Positions 31,722 through 38,551 of a DNA stretch of 38,551 bases are shown piece by piece. This DNA is from CAYSLA01 sp964431685 (GTDB lineage: Bacteria > Armatimonadota > UBA5829). The first letter of the stretch is position 1, and every line of letters starts with the position of its first letter. The notes beneath the pieces were generated by a model. The model did not search any database. It had not been told where the DNA came from and saw only the letters and a list, made by a program, of their open reading frames with translations. Location: NCBI GenBank assembly GCA_964431685.1, contig CAYSLA010000013.1, positions 1 through 38,551 on the forward strand. The letters run 5' to 3'. The position numbers were made by a program, and so were the translations under genes.

Positions 31722-32906
31722 ATGAGCATATCTCAGAGAGCATTCAGAATAAACCCCTCACCGACACTTGCCATAACGGCAAAGGCCAAGGCCATGAAGG
31801 CCTCGGGCATCGACGTTATCTCGTTCGGGGCAGGAGAGCCCGACTTCGACACACCGGACTTCATTAAGAACGCGGCTGTCGAGTCTCTACAGGCGGGCTT
31901 TACCAAGTATGCGCCCACTTCAGGCACCCCTGAGCTGAAGAAAGCGATATGCGAGAAGCTCAAGCGCGAGAACGGCCTGGAATACGAACCCAAGAACATC
32001 ATCGTGTCGCTGGGCGCGAAACACTCGATCTACAACGCAGTGCTTGCGCTCATTGATCCGGGTGACGAGGTGATCATACCTGCCCCATACTGGGTCAGCT
32101 ATCCTGAGATAGTGGGTATGGCCGATGGCAAATCGGTCTACATCGAGACTGACGAGAGCACCGGTTTCACGGCGAGCATTGACCAGATCAGGGCGGCAGT
32201 CACTCCGCGGACAAAGATGCTTATTCTCAATAGTCCATCAAATCCTACAGGCGGAGTCTACAGCCGCAGGCAAATCGAGGAGATTGCGGCTCTGGCTGTG
32301 GAGAAGGGCTTCTACGTGCTGTCCGACGAGATATACGAGAAGATCATCTACGATGGACTTGAGCACGTCAGCGTCGCGTCTTTCGGCGAGGAGATCAAGA
32401 AGCTCACCATCACAGTAAATGGTCTCTCCAAGGCATACTCAATGACTGGGTGGCGTCTGGGTTATGTCGCGGCCGAAAAGGCGATTGTCGACGCTATGGA
32501 CGCCATACAGGGGCACAGCACCTCCAACCCGGTGTCGTTTACTATGCCCGCCGCGACAGCGGCCCTGAACGGGCCACAGGACGTTGTCACCGCCATGGTT
32601 TTGGAGTTCGACAAACGTCGGAAGTATATCGTGGACAGGCTGAATGCGATTGATGGAGTTACCTGCGCCACCCCGGGCGGGGCATTCTACGTATTCCCCA
32701 ACGTATCCGCGCTCTACAACCGCGGGTCCAGGAAATTTGCTGGATCCGACGAATTCTCCGAGTCTATGCTCGACGAAGCCAAAGTGGCACTGGTTGCGGG
32801 GAGCGGCTTTGGTGCCGATAATTACGTTAGACTCTCCTATGCAACCTCGATGGAGTCGATCAAAAAAGGACTTGACAGGCTGGGGGAGGCTTGCTCGAAG
32901 CTGTAG
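31722..32906 (+). CDS. PLP-dependent aspartate-type aminotransferase
   Basis: Class I aminotransferase, subgroup I-gamma, close to thermophile and Bacillus-type AspB, 394 residues. Features: SFGAGEPDFDTPDFI, YAPTSGTPELKKAI, SPSNPTGGVYS, SDEIYEKIIYDG and the PLP lysine K237 in LSKAYSMTGWRLGY. Substrate is probably aspartate and 2-oxoglutarate, with prephenate a possible alternative. The ATG at 31722 is 9 bases after GGAGGAG; an in-frame reading from 31617 would lie inside fabF. Its presence between fabF and rnc is not usual. Confidence 0.93.
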   Translation: MSISQRAFRINPSPTLAITAKAKAMKASGIDVISFGAGEPDFDTPDFIKNAAVESLQAGFTKYAPTSGTPELKKAICEKLKRENGLEYEPKNIIVSLGAKHSIYNAVLALIDPGDEVIIPAPYWVSYPEIVGMADGKSVYIETDESTGFTASIDQIRAAVTPRTKMLILNSPSNPTGGVYSRRQIEEIAALAVEKGFYVLSDEIYEKIIYDGLEHVSVASFGEEIKKLTITVNGLSKAYSMTGWRLGYVAAEKAIVDAMDAIQGHSTSNPVSFTMPAATAALNGPQDVVTAMVLEFDKRRKYIVDRLNAIDGVTCATPGGAFYVFPNVSALYNRGSRKFAGSDEFSESMLDEAKVALVAGSGFGADNYVRLSYATSMESIKKGLDRLGEACSKL

Positions 32907-32953
32907 AGCGTCGTCCCCCGGTTTTTCTTTCCGGAACTAGAGTTAACCTACTG

Positions 32954-33679
32954 ATGGAGTATCGCGAAGAAGAGCTCCGGGAGATAGCCCAGAGACTGCG
33001 GGTTGATGTCTCGGACTACAGTCTACTCAGGCAGGCGCTTACTCACAGGTCCTATCTGGGCGAGCATCCAGAGAGTTCAAGCAATGAGCGGCTGGAGTTC
33101 CTGGGCGACTCCGTGCTGGGCTTGGTAGTGGCTGAGCACCTCTACCAGCAGTTTCCCGAATGCGCGGAGGGAGAACTCGCCAAGGCCAAAGCCGTGGCCG
33201 TTAGCGCTCCGGTTCTGGCGCAAAGCGCCAGGGCGATGGGACTGTCTGAGATGATCCTTATGAGCTCCGGGGAAGAGACCGGGGGGGGACGGCAGCGAGA
33301 TTCCATCCTGGCCGACGCCTTTGAGGCCCTAATAGCGGTCATATACTTTGACTGCGGGCTGGAAGCGGCACGCGAGTTCGTCTTGGCGGCGTTGAAGGAC
33401 ATTCTCCAGGACATCCGATCGGGACAACACCTCCGCGACTACAAGACCCAGTTACAGGAACAGACTCAGGGACTGATGAAGAAAGCCCCCAAGTATGTCG
33501 TGGTCGACGAACACGGAGCCGACCACGACAAGACCTTCGTCGTGGAGGCAACCGTGAATGGCAGAGTGCTCGGGCGCGGGGTCGGCAAGAACAAGAAACA
33601 GGCTCAGCAGGCGGCCGCTCTAGTGGCCCTTGAGACCCTGGAGATGGACGGCGTATCCGAGGAGGGAGAAGGCTGTTGA
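32954..33679 (+). CDS. rnc: Ribonuclease III
   Basis: Double-stranded-RNA endonuclease that processes rRNA precursors and mRNAs. From 32954 it is 241 residues. The nuclease signature is NERLEFLGDSVLG (44-56), with metal-binding Asp and Glu there and in ADAFEALIAVIY. A dsRNA-binding domain follows (about 165-235: DYKTQLQEQTQG, VGKNKKQAQQAAALVAL). The ATG at 32954 gives family length but has a weak ribosome site; a TTG at 32891, right after GGGGGAGG, would add 21 residues and overlap the aminotransferase. It overlaps mtnP by 4 bases. Confidence 0.95.
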   Translation: MEYREEELREIAQRLRVDVSDYSLLRQALTHRSYLGEHPESSSNERLEFLGDSVLGLVVAEHLYQQFPECAEGELAKAKAVAVSAPVLAQSARAMGLSEMILMSSGEETGGGRQRDSILADAFEALIAVIYFDCGLEAAREFVLAALKDILQDIRSGQHLRDYKTQLQEQTQGLMKKAPKYVVVDEHGADHDKTFVVEATVNGRVLGRGVGKNKKQAQQAAALVALETLEMDGVSEEGEGC

Positions 33680-34482
33680 GCAAAGAGGCAGGCGTGATCG
33701 GTGTCATAGGCGGATCAGGGTTCTACAGCCTGATGGACACATTTGAAGAAGTCAAAGTTGAAACACCCTATGGCGCCCCAAGTGACAAGGTTGCTGTTGG
33801 CATGGTCTCCGGCCGGAAAGTGGCGTTCATCCCTCGCCACGGCAAGTCTCATCAGTATCCTCCACAGACGATACCCTATCAGGCGAACATCTACGCGCTG
33901 AAGCTTCTCGGAGTAGATCGCATAATCGGGCCGAACTGCGTCGGCAGTCTGCAGAAACACATCAAGCCGGGCGATTTTGTCGTGTGCGACCAGTTTGTTG
34001 ACCGCACAAGCGGCCGCAAAGACACGTTCTACGACGGCCCCGTCGCCACCCACATATCCACTGCCAATCCCTACTGTCTTGTTCTCAGGGGCCTGGCTGT
34101 CCGCATTGGGTTGGAGCAGGGGATCACAATGCACGACGGAGGCACGTGCGTGGTGGTACAGGGACCTCGTTTCTCAACGAAGGCGGAAAGTCTGTGGTTC
34201 ACGAAGATGGGGTGGAGCGTAGTGAACATGACCCAGTACCCCGAATGCGCGCTTGCTCTGGAACAGGAGATATGCTACGTAAACATATCCCTGATCACCG
34301 ACTACGACTCTGGGGTGGTTGCCGAGAACGGAGTGGAACCTGTCAGCGCGACAGACGTGGTCAATGTGCTCAAGGCGAACAACGAGCGCGTGAAGTCTCT
34401 GATCCTGGAGATGATTCGCCGGATGCCGGACACTCGCGACTGCGAATGCGCTTCGGCGCTCAAATACGCGAAGCTGGAGTAG
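33676..34482 (+). CDS. mtnP: S-methyl-5'-thioadenosine phosphorylase
   Basis: Phosphorolysis of methylthioadenosine to adenine and methylthioribose-1-phosphate, the salvage of the polyamine by-product. The 268-residue protein has GVIGGSGFYSLMDTFEEV, IPRHGKSHQYPPQTIPYQANIY (phosphate and sugar contacts), PNCVGSLQKHIKPGDFV, and NMTQYPE with ITDYDSGV. Asp in TDYD favours 6-aminopurine substrates over those of inosine-type PNP. The start is TTG at 33676, overlapping the rnc stop, with GGAGGGAG upstream. It is the last gene of this long plus-strand run and ends 3 bases from a convergent gene. Confidence 0.93.
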   Translation: MSKEAGVIGVIGGSGFYSLMDTFEEVKVETPYGAPSDKVAVGMVSGRKVAFIPRHGKSHQYPPQTIPYQANIYALKLLGVDRIIGPNCVGSLQKHIKPGDFVVCDQFVDRTSGRKDTFYDGPVATHISTANPYCLVLRGLAVRIGLEQGITMHDGGTCVVVQGPRFSTKAESLWFTKMGWSVVNMTQYPECALALEQEICYVNISLITDYDSGVVAENGVEPVSATDVVNVLKANNERVKSLILEMIRRMPDTRDCECASALKYAKLE

Positions 34483-34485
34483 TCT

Positions 34486-34992
34486 CTAGTCGTCCACCGG
34501 ACAAACGCCGCCACCGTCGGACAACCCGCTCACCTTGATCGGCACGAAAACATCGAGCTCAGAAAATGGCGAGTGTGCATCGAACCGTTCGTCATAACAC
34601 TCGAATGCCCAGTCCGCCGCCGGTCGATAGCCGGAGTTAGGCAGCCATTCGTGATAGATGCCCGACCAGGTCGCCCCCAGGGCCGCAAGATGGCCTCTGT
34701 GGACAAATACAGCATAGGTGCTTCTCGGGACTGTTCTGCCAACCATTCCCTCAGGAATCTCATCGAGGCACGAAACTTCTACTCCGGCAACATACGACCA
34801 GCTCCCGTCCGGGCTGTTCTCTATGCGGCTGCATACGCCATAGAACACACCGGGTTCGCACGCATTCGCTATCTCAGATGACCTGGGAATGAAGTTGTTC
34901 CAAAGCACCGATACCTCTTCATTTTCGTTCTTGCCAATATACTCCATTCCGACCACATAGAACTGGTCTCTGGATACCGTTCTCAGTCCCAA
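34486..34992 (-). CDS. GyrI-like / AraC effector-binding domain protein
   Basis: A 168-residue stand-alone effector-binding domain of the GyrI/BacR type, known to bind small molecules and sometimes to act as a hydrolase or gyrase inhibitor. Recognisable parts: WNNFIPRSSEIAN, YGVCSRIENSPDGSWSYVAGVEVS, PEGMVGRTVPRSTYAVFVHRG, WSGIYHEWLPNSGYRPAADWAFECYDERFD and the final FVPIKV. There is no DNA-binding domain. Start is TTG at 34992, with AAGGAG 8 bases upstream. It has its own strong promoter. Ligand is not known. Confidence 0.88.
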   Translation of the reverse strand: MGLRTVSRDQFYVVGMEYIGKNENEEVSVLWNNFIPRSSEIANACEPGVFYGVCSRIENSPDGSWSYVAGVEVSCLDEIPEGMVGRTVPRSTYAVFVHRGHLAALGATWSGIYHEWLPNSGYRPAADWAFECYDERFDAHSPFSELDVFVPIKVSGLSDGGGVCPVDD

Positions 34993-35039
34993 AACTCGCG
35001 CTCCTTAGCTGGACCATTCCACCCTTTGTGCCATCTCCG

Positions 35040-35068
35040 AGTATAACGCCCGTGTCCGTTCCTGTCAA
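35040..35068 (-). promoter_or_regulatory. Promoter of the GyrI-like gene
   Basis: Minus strand TTGACA (35068-35063), 17-base spacer, TATACT (35045-35040): near-consensus sigma-70 type. The leader is about 41 bases. The rest of the 141-base gap to 35134 has nothing evident. Confidence 0.8.
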
Positions 35069-35133
35069 TTGGACGGCCAGCATGGCAGTTGGTTTCAGCC
35101 GCCTGGCCTCAACGGTGATCCAAACAGCCCAAA

Positions 35134-36075
35134 CTAGATATCAACCGCCAGCCCGTTGTGCTCGCAGTACCGGTCAAAGAGGCCCTTTGCCTGTGAATAT
35201 GCCGAATATGGGCTCATAAAGTGCGAAAACTCGAAGGTGATCGCTTTCTCCAGTCCGGCCTTCTCCGCGGCGTTGAGTTTCAGCAGGAACTTTTCCCATT
35301 TGATCGGCAGGAACTTGATCGGCATGTCTCTATCGAACGACTCGGAGTTCGTCCAGCACTTGAGGCCGTGCTTGTCGGCAAGGGCTTTGTTGATCTGCAG
35401 AAACTCGAGCAGCTCGGCAAAGTCCACGTGTCCGTCCTGGAACGCGACGGCGTCCACCACCCCCGATATGCCGGACATTATCTCGTTCCATTCTTTCTCG
35501 TGCTGCTCGGGAGTTATGCCGCCCTCCCGCACAGTCTCTGCCGAGGAGACTGCTATCGCCTTGCAGCCCTCTATGTACGGCGAGATGAGCACGGGCAGGC
35601 CGCCTGACACCTGCTTGCAGTGCCGGGCTATGCTCGCGTATATCTCCACTATGCTCAAGACGCTCCGGCTGATCTCCTGAGTGAGATACCATCCTTTGAA
35701 CGCGGGCGAACTCCCATAGCTGGCCCACACCTCGTCCGCCACCAGCCGATTGAGATCGACTTCCTTCTTGTAGTCTCCGTGATGCCAGTATTCTCCAGAG
35801 TCGTAGAGGCCGAAGTAGAAATCCATCCCGTACTTCTCTGAAAGGTCCAGAAACATCCGAACCAGATCCACAGGAGGCACGAACCCGCTCCGATGCTTCT
35901 GAAGCACTTCGGAAGGATAGGTCATCCAGCGTTTGTAGCCGCTCCTTATGAGAATGACAGTGTCTATCCCAACGGCTTTCATAACGCGGAAATCTCTATC
36001 CCACTCGTTGACTCCCCAGTTTTGCGCAGGGATATCGTGGCTGATCTCATCCAAAAACGTGCCGGTAACCAGCAT
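35134..36075 (-). CDS. DUF4434 protein, glycoside-hydrolase-like TIM barrel
   Basis: A 313-residue protein with no signal peptide. The start MLVTGTFLDEISHDIPAQNWGVNEWDRDF and the GIDTVILIRSGYK segment match DUF4434, a family related to glycoside hydrolase barrels and common in Bacteroidetes-like polysaccharide loci. Other likely barrel strands: FYFGLYDSGEYW, FKGWYLTQEI (an acidic residue that may be catalytic), LISPYIEG, VDAVAFQDGHVDF and KCWTNSESFDR. The substrate is unknown and no sugar transporter or other glycosidase is nearby. The ATG follows GAGAGGAG. A palindrome overlaps its promoter. Confidence 0.85.
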   Translation of the reverse strand: MLVTGTFLDEISHDIPAQNWGVNEWDRDFRVMKAVGIDTVILIRSGYKRWMTYPSEVLQKHRSGFVPPVDLVRMFLDLSEKYGMDFYFGLYDSGEYWHHGDYKKEVDLNRLVADEVWASYGSSPAFKGWYLTQEISRSVLSIVEIYASIARHCKQVSGGLPVLISPYIEGCKAIAVSSAETVREGGITPEQHEKEWNEIMSGISGVVDAVAFQDGHVDFAELLEFLQINKALADKHGLKCWTNSESFDRDMPIKFLPIKWEKFLLKLNAAEKAGLEKAITFEFSHFMSPYSAYSQAKGLFDRYCEHNGLAVDI

Positions 36076-36107
36076 AGGGCTTGCTCCTCTCGGGTCAGGT
36101 ATCAGTC

Positions 36108-36142
36108 AGTGTAATGTACACTATGCCGCGCCCATCAATCAA
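36108..36142 (-). promoter_or_regulatory. Promoter and operator of the DUF4434 gene
   Basis: Minus strand TTGATT (36142-36137), 18-base spacer, TACATT (36118-36113). A perfect palindrome of 6+3+6, AGTGTA, three bases and TACACT (36108-36122), covers the -10 hexamer. This is expected of a repressor binding site. The regulator is not identifiable. Confidence 0.6.
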
Positions 36143-36194
36143 GTCCGAATGTTGTTCCGGCACGCCGTTTTCGGCGGGTCTGGAAAATAGGCTG

Positions 36195-36221
36195 TTGCTT
36201 TTTTGCGAATTGTGGTATCAT
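36195..36221 (+). promoter_or_regulatory. 6S RNA promoter
   Basis: TATCAT (36216-36221) with TG two bases before it forms an extended -10 (TGGTATCAT). TTGCTT lies at 36195-36200, 15 bases away, short but tolerable with an extended -10. The start would be about 36228-36229, a few bases before the 6S closing stem. Confidence 0.6.
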
Positions 36222-36228
36222 AGAAAGT

Positions 36229-36430
36229 GTTAGAGCCCTGCAGTGTTCGATCTGTGCTGAGGAAGTTTTGAGCCGACACTCATATCTTCTGGAGCTCTTC
36301 TTGCTTGTCTGGAGTGGCAGCCCTTAATAGAGCGAAAGCTCGCGGGAATCGCGAAGGTCGGCAGGGAGCTCCGCCCTGGTTTTTCAGGGTTCAAAAACTC
36401 GGTAGGCATCCGGCACACGCGGGGCTCTTT
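36229..36430 (+). ncRNA. ssrS: 6S RNA
   Basis: Global regulator RNA that mimics an open promoter and binds sigma-70 RNA polymerase. About 200 bases in a 476-base gap. Closing stem: GAGCCCTGC (36233-36241) with GCGGGGCTC (36419-36427), a bulged A, then GTGT with ACAC. The 5' side of the central bubble includes TTGAGCCGACACTCATA, close to CTGAGCCGATATTTCATA of E. coli 6S. The apical stem begins GGAGCTC (36291-36297) with GAGCTCC (36366-36372); inside are GAGC GAAA GCTC and CGCG ggaat CGCG. The 3' bubble side has hairpin CCCTG / CAGGG, followed by GGTTCAAAAACTCGG, and GGCATCCGG near the 3' end resembles the E. coli form. I base this on remembered consensus features. No clear T-run ends it. Confidence 0.85.
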
Positions 36431-36551
36431 CGCTTGTACGCCTGTTGCCCGCAAACTGCCGCCTCGATCCCTTCCCCAAGCTCAAAGCGTGACAGAAAGC
36501 CCTCCTCGACGTACTTCTATATGGAGACCAAACTCCGGGAGGTGACGCCTT

Positions 36552-36938
36552 ATGAACTTGCAGCGCAGGAACGCGGTCGATCTGCTGATGAGCCATCAGG
36601 TATCTGTTGTGGCCGAGATGCTCGGGGTCAGACTGCTGACTCTGCGGCAGTGGATGGCTGAGGATGAGTTTGCCGCCGCTCTGGCAGCACGCGAGACCGA
36701 GCAGCGCAGGTCACTGGCCCGGATGGCTCGACAGGCCGCGGTCAATGCGGCGTCGTGTCTGGCCCAGCTCGCCGCCGAACCGGGCAAAGCTGACGCGAAA
36801 CTCCTTCTGGACTTGATCAAGGCGAGCGGAGCGTTTGACGAGCAGGAAGCGGACCCGGCAGCCGCTCTGGCCGAGATGATAAGGTTGGCTTCGCAGGCTG
36901 ACGCAGGTGCAGAAAAGGATCGTGGGGATGGCGAGTGA
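36552..36938 (+). CDS. Phage terminase small subunit-like protein
   Basis: A 128-residue protein whose position just before a large terminase, and a helix-turn-helix-like N-terminus (AVDLLMSHQVSVVAEMLGVRLLTLRQWMAEDEFAAAL), indicate a terminase small subunit that recognises the packaging site. An Ala- and Arg-rich helix follows (about 48-85), then an acidic end. GGGAGG lies 9 bases before the ATG. It overlaps the large terminase by 11 bases. It starts only about 120 bases after the 6S RNA gene. The small-subunit call rests on context. Confidence 0.75.
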   Translation: MNLQRRNAVDLLMSHQVSVVAEMLGVRLLTLRQWMAEDEFAAALAARETEQRRSLARMARQAAVNAASCLAQLAAEPGKADAKLLLDLIKASGAFDEQEADPAAALAEMIRLASQADAGAEKDRGDGE

Positions 36939-38232
36939 TGAGCGAACCCTCAGGCTGAACCTGCCGATGACCCTCTGGGGGTGGCAGCCGCACGAATCAC
37001 AGAGAATCTGGCTCGACTCTGATGCACAGACCAAAGTCGCAGTATGCGGAAGAAGATGGGGCAAGACCGAAGTCGCTGCTGTTGACGCCGCCGTGACGGC
37101 CATAGTCAGACCGGGCTGCACCCAGATGATAGTCGGACCAACAGCCGACCAGAGCCGGTTGATCTTCGACACCGTCGAGCGGTTGCTGCTGGGATCGCCC
37201 GCCACACGGCCACTGACCCGGGTGGTTCGCACTCCGCATCCCAGACTGACTGTTGGCAAGAGCGTAATATCGGCACGAACGGCCGATGACGACGGCAGAA
37301 ACCTGCGAGGCCACAGTGCGGACAGAGTAATCGTCGACGAAGCTGCGTTTGTTCGCGACAGTGTGATCCAGGAAGTGCTCTCTCCGATGCTGGCGGACCG
37401 GAACGGCAGGCTGGTGATGGTCAGCACTCCGTTCGGCAAGAACCACTTCTATCGCGCCTATCTTCGCGGCCAGGATCCCAGCGATCCCGGAACAGTGTCG
37501 TTCAGGTTTCCGTCCTGGGCTAATCCCCATATCAGCCGCACGTACATCGAAAACCAGCGAAATGTGATCAGCAAGCGGCAGTTCGAGGTGGAATATGAGG
37601 CGTGCTTCCTGGACGACCAGTCCAGCGTGTTCCGGTGGGATGAGATATCCGCCGCCATCGCAGAGCCCTCAGACTCAGGCGACTACGAGCGCATAGTGGC
37701 CGGTATAGACTGGGCACGATACACTGACTACACGGCGGTGATCGCGCTGGGTGTCAGCGAATCGGGTGTCGCGGTGACGAACATCGACAGGTTCAACGGC
37801 CTTACGTGGGCCGCACAGATCGAGAGGGTTGCTGACTTCCTTGACCGGAGCAGGGTGTCGGCCGTGCTGACTGACCAGACATCGGTAGGCGATCCGCTGT
37901 TGGAGCAACTCCGCGCCAGACTCTACGAAAAGGCCATGCCTTGCGCGGTGGATGGTCTGGTGTTCGGCAACCAGTCAAAACGCGAGCTTATCGAGGCTCT
38001 TGCATTGCGGTTCGCCAACGGCTCCGTTCGGATACCCGACGACCCCGATCTGATCCGCGAACTGCAGTACTACGAGTATGAGCTGACGCAATCCGGCAAC
38101 GTGCGGATGAATGCCCGGAGCGGATGCCACGACGACCTGGTCATTGCCCTGGCTCTAGCCTGCCGGCAGGCTGTTTCGGTCGGTTCGGACACAGGCTTCC
38201 TGACAACCGGCGCACGCGCAAGCGGATGGTAA
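36928..38232 (+). CDS. Phage terminase large subunit
   Basis: DNA-packaging motor of tailed phages: ATPase that translocates DNA into the prohead plus a nuclease that cuts concatemers. The protein is 434 residues. Walker A GRRWGKTE (41-48), Walker B with D137 and E138 (RVIVDEAAF), motif III-like VMVSTPFGKNHFY, and the RNase H-like nuclease beginning with D261 (AGIDWARYTDYTAVIAL), a second acidic site in SAVLTDQTSVG and a final Asp in HDDLVIALALA. The ATG at 36928, following AAAAGGA, is preferred over 36907. Intact and full length, with no frameshift. Confidence 0.93.
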   Translation: MASDERTLRLNLPMTLWGWQPHESQRIWLDSDAQTKVAVCGRRWGKTEVAAVDAAVTAIVRPGCTQMIVGPTADQSRLIFDTVERLLLGSPATRPLTRVVRTPHPRLTVGKSVISARTADDDGRNLRGHSADRVIVDEAAFVRDSVIQEVLSPMLADRNGRLVMVSTPFGKNHFYRAYLRGQDPSDPGTVSFRFPSWANPHISRTYIENQRNVISKRQFEVEYEACFLDDQSSVFRWDEISAAIAEPSDSGDYERIVAGIDWARYTDYTAVIALGVSESGVAVTNIDRFNGLTWAAQIERVADFLDRSRVSAVLTDQTSVGDPLLEQLRARLYEKAMPCAVDGLVFGNQSKRELIEALALRFANGSVRIPDDPDLIRELQYYEYELTQSGNVRMNARSGCHDDLVIALALACRQAVSVGSDTGFLTTGARASGW

Positions 38233-38282
38233 GTGCACGGCTGCGATGGGCAATTGACAACACAGGGACTCCGCGTCCCATA

Positions 38283-38305
38283 CTTCGCGGGCGCATGCCC
38301 CGAAG
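38283..38305. repeat. Third copy of the REP-like palindrome, inside the phage-like module
   Basis: CTTCG, bulged C, GGGC, loop GCAT, GCCC, CGAAG: same plan as 22866-22892, and as the reverse complement of 22905-22927 it differs by one base across 25 or so. A further hairpin, GGGAC and GTCCC, lies just before it. It sits in the 98-base gap before the portal gene. Confidence 0.75.
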
Positions 38306-38330
38306 AGCTGTCTCCTTTGGAGGATATTCA

Positions 38331-38551
38331 ATGCATATTCCCACGCTCGGGCGGCTTCTTGACGGAGCCGCCTTTCTTTTTGCCCGCACCAGACTGGGCG
38401 AGACTGTGTCGGCCGATCCGGTGCTTGGCTCGCTTGGAGTGACCGGGCTCAAATACAACCCGGACGATCTCGTCGGAAAGCGCGGTCTCGCCGTCTACGA
38501 CGAGATGCAGCACGACGCCCAGGTGCAGGCCTGTCTGACCATCAAGAAGCT
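38331..38551 (+). CDS. Phage portal protein, N-terminal part (runs off the window)
   Basis: The ATG at 38331 follows TTTGGAGG by 7 bases and opens a frame that continues past the last base; 73 complete codons are visible. The translation includes YNPDDLVGKRGLAVYDEM and DAQVQACLTIKK, which matches the start of Mu gp29-like/DUF935-type portal proteins (the dodecameric DNA channel of the capsid). Position after the large terminase is the expected place for a portal. The remaining part lies outside, so completeness is unknown. Confidence 0.8.
   Translation, partial: MHIPTLGRLLDGAAFLFARTRLGETVSADPVLGSLGVTGLKYNPDDLVGKRGLAVYDEMQHDAQVQACLTIKK

Noticed and set aside
34483..34485. Terminator between mtnP and the convergent GyrI-like gene
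   Set aside because: Only 3 bases separate the stop codons and no strong hairpin with T-run is present; if termination happens it is within coding sequence.
36305..36661. 118-residue open frame across the 6S RNA region
   Set aside because: No family features, and it runs through a structured RNA and into the small terminase gene.
1..38551. CRISPR arrays, insertion sequences, tRNA, rRNA, tmRNA, RNase P RNA and SRP RNA
   Set aside because: No regularly spaced repeats, transposase frames, or recognisable conserved cores of these RNAs were found by reading both strands of the gaps.

Overview
The window is about 38.5 kb of moderately GC-rich bacterial chromosome. It is densely packed, mostly with housekeeping genes, and the edge of a phage-like module lies at the right end. 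The mix suggests a diderm (an RND efflux pump, a type IV pilus retraction ATPase) from the Terrabacteria side of the tree. It has the scpA-scpB-dac-rluB order and the coaD / pta-ackA / yceD-rpmF-plsX-fab-rnc order common in Firmicutes-like and Armatimonadota-like genomes, a NiCo riboswitch and a reverse rubrerythrin. Armatimonadota is my best guess, with low to moderate confidence. GTG and TTG starts are frequent.

Layout, left to right. (1) 177-5217: tripartite RND efflux adaptor and permease; no outer-membrane channel gene is visible. (2) 5312-6283: aldo/keto reductase, convergent with a minus-strand operon of two exported proteins (KY-type transglutaminase-like protein and LPP20-like protein, 6397-8761). 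(3) 8762-8978: divergent promoters; the rightward one carries a 9+9+9 palindrome around its -35 box and drives pilT, followed by scpA, scpB, a D,D-carboxypeptidase and rluB in tight, overlapping order. (4) 14011-15465: exported Ig-like protein of unknown role. (5) Minus strand 15498-19402: aroA, apparently leaderless; a cation-diffusion-facilitator exporter behind a NiCo riboswitch; and a peroxide-stress operon (79-aa protein, PerR, reverse rubrerythrin) with a Fur-type box in its promoter. (6) 19513-34482, plus strand: recG, coaD, a SepIVA/DivIVA-like coiled coil, pta, ackA, yceD, rpmF, plsX, fabH, fabD, fabG, acpP, fabF, an aspartate-type aminotransferase, rnc and mtnP. This joins CoA and acetyl-CoA supply, phospholipid initiation and fatty-acid elongation with L32 and RNase III. 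A 20-bp RNA hairpin sits between acpP and fabF. (7) 34486-36075, minus strand: GyrI-like effector-binding protein and a DUF4434 protein, each with its own promoter. (8) 36195-36430: a 6S RNA gene. (9) 36552-38551: small terminase-like, large terminase and the start of a portal protein, i.e. the DNA-packaging end of a prophage or domesticated phage element.

The least expected items are the NiCo riboswitch upstream of a transporter with a cysteine-rich tail, the 6S RNA directly beside the packaging genes, the long acpP-fabF hairpin, the palindromic operator around the pilT -35 box, and a small REP-like palindrome family that is also present inside the phage-like module. No tRNA, rRNA, CRISPR array, transposase or integrase was seen. 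All assignments come from reading the sequence; none has been searched against a database.
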